64,000 nt of DNA from an uncultured Paracoccaceae bacterium. Lineage in GTDB: Bacteria; Pseudomonadota; Alphaproteobacteria; Rhodobacterales; Rhodobacteraceae. The translations under genes and the position numbers were made by a program. A model generated the notes under the pieces. The model had not been told where the DNA came from and ran no database searches. It saw only the letters and a program-made list of their open reading frames with translations. The stretch is taken from the NCBI GenBank assembly GCA_947495295.1, contig CANLYJ010000004.1:124001-188000 (forward strand), written 5' to 3'. Shown here piece after piece: positions 59,512 to 64,000 of the stretch. Numbering within the stretch: the stretch's first letter is position 1; every line of letters starts with the position of its first letter.

Positions 59512-61413
59512 TCAGGCCATCAGGCCAGCCATGGTCAGCATCTTGGGGAAGTCGGTGATCGCGTTGCCGCCAATGGCGACATCTGCGGGTGTCCAGCTTC
59601 CGTTGCCGCTGCCTTCGTGCCAGTAGGACTGGTCATCCTGGATGATCAGCCCGACAAGCGTTTCCGCCACAATCCGGCTGCCCAATGGGCCAAGCGTGTC
59701 GCCTTCGGTAACTTCTGCCTCGCGCAGGATATAGTACCAAAGCGGCGTTGCTTCGGTCATGCCACCACTGGCGACAGCTCCGCCGGCAGGGCCACTGGAC
59801 AGCACATCCGGTGACAGCACGTCGATCCCGTCAGCGGGCTGTGCCGGGTCAGGCATCTGCCCGCCGCAATCGGGCACATAGGATACTTTATGCGCTGCAG
59901 CCTCCACGCTTGGGCCGTCGGCGGCGTCAAAGTCATTGACCGCCTTCACCATGGCCTGCCCGGTGGGGATGTTCATCCGGTGTGACCGGCGCAGGTTCCG
60001 TTCGGCCAGGAACCGCAGGATGCGCCCAAGTTCGCCAGCATCGTCGCTTTCCTTGAACATATCGGTCAACGGTGGGGCCAGTTGCGTGTCGATCTTGCGC
60101 GCCACGTGGTCCGGATGGTCAGGCGTGTCCTTGGCAAAGCGCGACCAGTCGATGGGCCAGTTGGACGGAAGCTGCTCAAATGGGATCCCGATTGCTGTTT
60201 CACCAAGCCGGTCACCGCCGGTAAAGGAAAACAGTTCCATAAAGCTGGCGCGCCGGTCCCCGCCGTCGGCGGGGCGGCCGAAGTTCTTGTTATGGTCATA
60301 GGCTGACCGCACCATGGAATGCCCAAAGCGGAAGGCCGCCACGGAAAATTCAAGCGGCAGCGCCAGTTCATCTGCTGTGGCCCCGACGCGCGCGCGGAAT
60401 TCAGCGTACATCGGTGCGCCTGCCGCCTTGACCGCATCAACAACCGATGGCTGACAAATCCGCGGCAGGTACTGGTTCACGACCAGCCATTGATAGGTCA
60501 GGGTCGTGCGCCGCTTGGCCTCTTGAAACCGGGCATCATCATCGGGGATATCCGCCTTGAGCCCGTCGGCGATGGCATTGTGGAACCGCAGGAAGGACAA
60601 ATGCAATTGTGCTACCAGCAGGTTTTCATCATTGCGCCCATCGCCGATCATCGCCCGCGAGCGTTTAACAACGCCGCCATCAATGAACCCTTTTTTGAAA
60701 TCATCATCTGGCAGCGCCTCAAGATCGGCCAGAGACAGGCCAGAGGCGGGATCATCAATCATGTCGCCAAGGCGCGGCAGATCGGCCATCCCGTCGGCGG
60801 GTAGGTCAAGATCGCCGCCCACTGGTGCAAGCCCGCCAAGCCGCATCTTGGCCCGGTCGTCCGGGTCGCGCAGCGCATCGCGGGTCTTGATTGTGAACGG
60901 CGTGTGGCTGGGCCCTTCGCCATAAAGACTATCAAGCCGCAGGCTGCCATTGCGCAGGTTGACGATATTGCTGACCACCTCGGCCCGGTCGAGCGGTTCG
61001 ACAATCGGCCCGGTCATTTCGGAGATCGGGTTCGGTTGTGGTGCGTCACGATCCGTGTTGGCGGTGATGTCATGGTCGATGAACTGACCAAAATAGGTGA
61101 AGAGCGGGGGAATGGACGAATCTGCCCCGACCGGGTCATCGGCGGCTTCGGTCATCGCCTCGGCCAGTGCCTTGAGCGCGCCGGCGACGTCAGAACCGGT
61201 CATCCCGTCCACTTCTGGCATCATGTAGCCAAAACTTTGGGCGTCGGTGCCTGACAGGCCCGCCTCGGTGCGGCCGTCGCGGGCGATATCGCCCATTTTG
61301 GCACCGGGGGCTACTTCGGTGAGGCGCCGTGTGCCCCCCGGAGTTGTCCCGGATTCGGTTGCGCCGTCTGTTGGCAACAAAAACCGTTGCCCGTGCTTTT
61401 CTGCATATAACAT
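59512..61413 (-). CDS. Animal-type heme peroxidase, no signal peptide
   Basis: This 633-residue enzyme belongs to the peroxidase-cyclooxygenase superfamily. The distal site QFIDHDI holds Gln110, Asp113, His114 and Asp115, the QxxDHD pattern of myeloperoxidase-like enzymes; the catalytic Arg260 (DGRNDEN) and the proximal heme ligand His365 (FRFGHSMVR) are present. It should oxidise halides or phenols with peroxide. No signal peptide and no RTX repeats are seen. ATG 61413 follows AAGGA. It sits 72 bases from the SGNH-trypsin gene and 58 from the papain-hydrolase gene, so all three are likely one transcript. Confidence 0.9.
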   Translation of the reverse strand: MLYAEKHGQRFLLPTDGATESGTTPGGTRRLTEVAPGAKMGDIARDGRTEAGLSGTDAQSFGYMMPEVDGMTGSDVAGALKALAEAMTEAADDPVGADSSIPPLFTYFGQFIDHDITANTDRDAPQPNPISEMTGPIVEPLDRAEVVSNIVNLRNGSLRLDSLYGEGPSHTPFTIKTRDALRDPDDRAKMRLGGLAPVGGDLDLPADGMADLPRLGDMIDDPASGLSLADLEALPDDDFKKGFIDGGVVKRSRAMIGDGRNDENLLVAQLHLSFLRFHNAIADGLKADIPDDDARFQEAKRRTTLTYQWLVVNQYLPRICQPSVVDAVKAAGAPMYAEFRARVGATADELALPLEFSVAAFRFGHSMVRSAYDHNKNFGRPADGGDRRASFMELFSFTGGDRLGETAIGIPFEQLPSNWPIDWSRFAKDTPDHPDHVARKIDTQLAPPLTDMFKESDDAGELGRILRFLAERNLRRSHRMNIPTGQAMVKAVNDFDAADGPSVEAAAHKVSYVPDCGGQMPDPAQPADGIDVLSPDVLSSGPAGGAVASGGMTEATPLWYYILREAEVTEGDTLGPLGSRIVAETLVGLIIQDDQSYWHEGSGNGSWTPADVAIGGNAITDFPKMLTMAGLMA

Positions 61414-61485
61414 TGAACTATCCTTTTACCTTGCTTGAAATATTGCTTGGGTCTGTCCAACTCCTCCTTTCTGGTGTGGCCAGGA

Positions 61486-63618
61486 CTAGCCTTGGGTCAG
61501 CGCATTGCGAATGGCAGGAACCCAATGCGCGTAGTTGCGGGTACGAAATTCCCCCGCAAAATGAAGTCCGGCAATCGCACCATTATCGATGCCCATTGCC
61601 GAAATGGGTGACCCCGAAGATCCGCCTAATGTGGTGGCTTCGTGGGTAAAGATGTGACCGCGCGCATCGCCGGGAAAATGCCCCGGTGAGAATTTGATGC
61701 GCCCGGGGGATAGCCGTTTCACCCCGAATTGGTCACCTATCAGCGCCTCAATCAAAGCGCGTGAAATCGTATTTTCGTTGCCGTCGTCACCGTCTGATAC
61801 CCAGCTGCCAGCGGGGCGGACCGGGTGGCCAACGTTGAAGAATGATCCATCGTTAAGGATCGCATCGGTATGGGATGCATCGGCCATGATCAGCGGGTCC
61901 GGCAGGGTTTGCCCGGTTGCCGGGGCCAGTTCGAATACAGCGGCGTCCAGCAGGGACGGATGTACATTGCCTGCAATCAAATCAGGGCTGGCCCATGCGA
62001 CATGGTCGATCTTGACCACCTTGGCAGGATCGGGTTGTCCATCCGCCTCAACCGCGAAATCAACGAAGAAATCAGTGCTTAGGTGCCATTCCCCGTCAAA
62101 GAACATGCCCATGTCTTCCAGCACATGTTTAGCGGTGGCGACCTGTGTCGGGCTGATCATCCAGGCGGTGCCGAAAACAGAGTTTTGCGAGCGATCATGT
62201 CCACGCAGGATACGCCCGGTACTTGCGATGGTTTGACGGATGGTCGCTTCGCGGCTTTTGAGTTTGTCGACCCATTTGCTTTCGATCAGGCGCGGCTCTG
62301 TCAGGTCGATAAAGCCGTCCTTGACGTAGGCGGCGGGTCGGGTGCCATCAATAAGTACGAAGGCTTCGGTATGTAAGGTGCTGCTGGGGTCCAGCGGCGT
62401 TTCATCCTTTTCACCGCCAAGCAGTTCCAGCGACTGACGAACGCCAAAGAGGAAGTTATCCGCCTCGTCCTGACTGACCGGCACGGCTGGGTTTTCGACC
62501 GCTTTTTTCGTCAATTCTTCCTTCAACCATTCCAGCCGCGCCTTTTGCGCATCGGCGCTGAAATCCTGACCGTCCAGCCTTTCGCGCAACTGACCAACGG
62601 TTGCCGGGGTATCTTCTGCGGTGGAAAACGCTACATCAGGTTGGGCGTTCAGCCCGCTTTCGATGGCCGGTGCGGCGGGCAGGCGTTTTTTCAGCTCTTG
62701 CCGGAACCTGTCGGCCACCAGCGCGTAGCGTTTGTCATCAAGATGGATTTCATTATGCCAATGGTTGGGCTTGATTCCGATATCGGAAACATCCACATGC
62801 ACAAGCTTGCCGTCAAATTCGGCCCGCGCGGCCAGACTGGCGAGCGTCTGGTTGAACCGGGCGACCATCAGCTTGATGATTTCGTGTTGCAGCGCCTTTG
62901 GGATACCCTTTTTGCGCAGCGGTTTTTCGATCCATTTGCCGTTGCGTGGGAAGGCGGGCCCGTAGCCGTGGATCAGCATCAGGGCATGGGGCAGGGCGGT
63001 GTGGACCTTGCGGAACAGTTTAAGATATTGTTCGACCATGTCATCCATGAAGGCCTGAAACCGCGCGCCAACCAGATCATGTGCGGTATCGCCGACTATC
63101 GGGTCCTCGATCAGCTCGGCGATCTTGCCTTTGTCGAACAGGTCGTTGCCGCCTGCCGACAACAACAGGGCCGATGCGCCTTCGCGTTGCATGTGAAAGA
63201 CGATCTCGCGTTGCCGTCGGATGTCTTTCAATTCATCCCCCGCCGCGCCGAGGCTGAGGATGGCGTGGTCTTTCATCAGGTGATCAATCGTGTCTTGCAG
63301 GGTCGTAGGGTATTGAAACCAGCTATCGCCTTCCGACACGATCCGGTGTCCACGCCAGCCGCGTGATATGCGGCGCCGATACTTGTGATGGCGGCGGGCG
63401 CGCATGAATGCATTGGCCAGTCCCATTCCAACGCCGCCTTCGGGTTGCGGTGGAATGTCGGTCACCAATGCCCGGTTCGGCGCAAGTTCCGGCGCGAAAC
63501 TGTCGGGTCTTTCAACCTCGACCATATATTGCAGATAGTGGTTTAGATCTTCGTCAGAATCACGAAGACGCATCATTAATTCGCCATATGAAATTGGCGG
63601 AAGTACCTGATTGGACAC
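61486..63618 (-). CDS. SGNH-type hydrolase fused to a trypsin-like serine protease
   Basis: This 710-residue protein starts (GTG 63618) with a short acidic helical region (about 10-35, RDSDEDLNHYLQYM). An SGNH/GDSL-like hydrolase follows (about 90-310) with nucleophile Ser99 (EGDSWF), GGND (156-159) and His292 (NEIHLD). A charged linker (about 320-450) leads to a chymotrypsin-fold protease (about 475-705) with His498 (ATAKHV), Asp558 (LLDAAVF) and Ser668 (GGSSGSP). All triad residues are present. No signal peptide or membrane segment is visible. Such a pairing of esterase and protease in one chain is unusual. The start has no strong ribosome site; ATG codons at residues 15-16 are possible alternatives. 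Confidence 0.83.
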   Translation of the reverse strand: MSNQVLPPISYGELMMRLRDSDEDLNHYLQYMVEVERPDSFAPELAPNRALVTDIPPQPEGGVGMGLANAFMRARRHHKYRRRISRGWRGHRIVSEGDSWFQYPTTLQDTIDHLMKDHAILSLGAAGDELKDIRRQREIVFHMQREGASALLLSAGGNDLFDKGKIAELIEDPIVGDTAHDLVGARFQAFMDDMVEQYLKLFRKVHTALPHALMLIHGYGPAFPRNGKWIEKPLRKKGIPKALQHEIIKLMVARFNQTLASLAARAEFDGKLVHVDVSDIGIKPNHWHNEIHLDDKRYALVADRFRQELKKRLPAAPAIESGLNAQPDVAFSTAEDTPATVGQLRERLDGQDFSADAQKARLEWLKEELTKKAVENPAVPVSQDEADNFLFGVRQSLELLGGEKDETPLDPSSTLHTEAFVLIDGTRPAAYVKDGFIDLTEPRLIESKWVDKLKSREATIRQTIASTGRILRGHDRSQNSVFGTAWMISPTQVATAKHVLEDMGMFFDGEWHLSTDFFVDFAVEADGQPDPAKVVKIDHVAWASPDLIAGNVHPSLLDAAVFELAPATGQTLPDPLIMADASHTDAILNDGSFFNVGHPVRPAGSWVSDGDDGNENTISRALIEALIGDQFGVKRLSPGRIKFSPGHFPGDARGHIFTHEATTLGGSSGSPISAMGIDNGAIAGLHFAGEFRTRNYAHWVPAIRNALTQG

Positions 63619-63856
63619 AATAATAATCCCAAATCAACTATGTAAAAGCCGTATCGTTTAATAAGGATAACCTAGCACGCAAATCGTGTTTTGAACAGAG
63701 GGCTGATTTTCGGCGCATTGTTTCGCATTTTTCAACGTGCATTTCGGATGCTGTATTGGCATGTTGATCTGCACCCTTTTTGGACGATTGGACCCTTTGG
63801 TGAAACTCAGCATTCACGCATATTTGCAGTACCACGCCCCGCAGCCATGCGACCTG
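63619..63856. other. Region upstream of the SGNH-trypsin gene
   Basis: These 238 bases carry no gene I can support. The short frames on both strands lack ribosome sites and family resemblance. The promoter of the three-gene cluster may lie in the AT-rich part near 63630-63700, unless the partial gene at the right edge drives it. Confidence 0.35.
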
Positions 63857-64000
63857 TTATTGCAGGTGGCCGTTGCCGATTATCCGGGCCAGATTGTACA
63901 AAGAACCGATCTGAACGTCGCTGGCCAAGCCCCGCAACATGTCGTCGCGGGTGAGGGTGGGATCGGTCAGCGCGTCTGGATGCGGATAGATGGTGCGTTC
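63857..64000 (-). CDS. C-terminal end of a leftward gene cut by the right edge
   Basis: The minus-strand frame is open from the window edge to a TAA at 63857-63859 and codes 47 residues with protein-like composition (YPHPDALTDPTLTRDDML, then SDVQIGSLYNLARIIGNG). I do not recognise the family. It would be the gene upstream of the SGNH-trypsin/peroxidase/papain-hydrolase cluster, with a 238-base gap. A short open frame at an edge can arise by chance, so confidence is limited. Confidence 0.4.
   Translation of the reverse strand, partial: ERTIYPHPDALTDPTLTRDDMLRGLASDVQIGSLYNLARIIGNGHLQ

Noticed and set aside
63638-63835. Small minus-strand frame of 65 codons upstream of the SGNH-trypsin gene
   Set aside because: No ribosome site, no recognisable fold, and AT-rich promoter-like DNA.

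Overview
The window looks like chromosomal DNA of a marine Roseobacter-group alphaproteobacterium (Rhodobacterales). The reasons are a separate F0 ATP synthase operon (atpI-atpB-atpE-atpF'-atpF, with two b-type subunits), a DUF5928/GT14 glycosyltransferase, an NDUFS6-like zinc-finger protein, a Hint/RTX/PA14 protein, a MoxR-DUF58-DUF4159 operon and a CheA operon with a STAS protein. The genus cannot be fixed from this sequence alone. No integrase, transposase, plasmid gene or CRISPR array is visible.

Layout. 1-10.5 kb is a polyamine uptake and breakdown block. A PotFGH-type ABC importer runs leftward off the window edge. Rightward lie two PuuA-like/PuuB-like gene pairs, each beside its own FCD-type GntR regulator, and a class I glutamine amidotransferase. 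Repeated palindromes next to both regulators suggest local control. 10.6-15.5 kb holds tRNA-Gly(UCC), an MsbA-type ABC exporter, an acyl-CoA synthetase and a 3-hydroxyisobutyrate dehydrogenase-like gene. 15.8-22.4 kb is a compact chemotaxis operon (STAS, cheY, cheA, cheW, cheR, a second cheY, an unknown gene, cheB, cheD), part of it AT-richer than its surroundings. Its CheB has lost the phosphoacceptor aspartate.

22.4-31.8 kb carries small regulators, the F0 operon with a good terminator, a CPBP protease, a GntR regulator, an OmpA-like lipoprotein, a short Ada-like repair protein, Nth and a PfkB sugar/nucleoside kinase. 31.8-36.7 kb carries probable surface-glycan genes (unknown Rossmann-like protein, sulfotransferase, GT14-DUF5928), then a HIT protein, an ABC ATPase and a zinc-finger protein. 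36.7-46.4 kb holds polA, an Hsp20 gene with a heat-shock-type promoter, a secreted trypsin-like protease, glcDEF and two small genes. The glcD promoter carries nearly the same palindrome as the promoter of the GntR gene 17 kb away, which suggests that regulator is GlcC-like.

46.4-57.5 kb contains a PA14-RTX-Hint protein preceded by a helically phased repeat array, an unrecognised 482-residue helical protein, a DUF1285 gene and a tightly coupled MoxR operon. 57.5-63.6 kb is the most unusual part: three leftward genes coding for an SGNH-hydrolase/trypsin fusion, a leaderless animal-type heme peroxidase, and a papain-like protease fused to an alpha/beta hydrolase. All three keep their catalytic residues and lack obvious signal peptides. 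They end at an array of three tandem perfect hairpins. I regard this cluster as the best candidate for an undescribed system; its function is not known.
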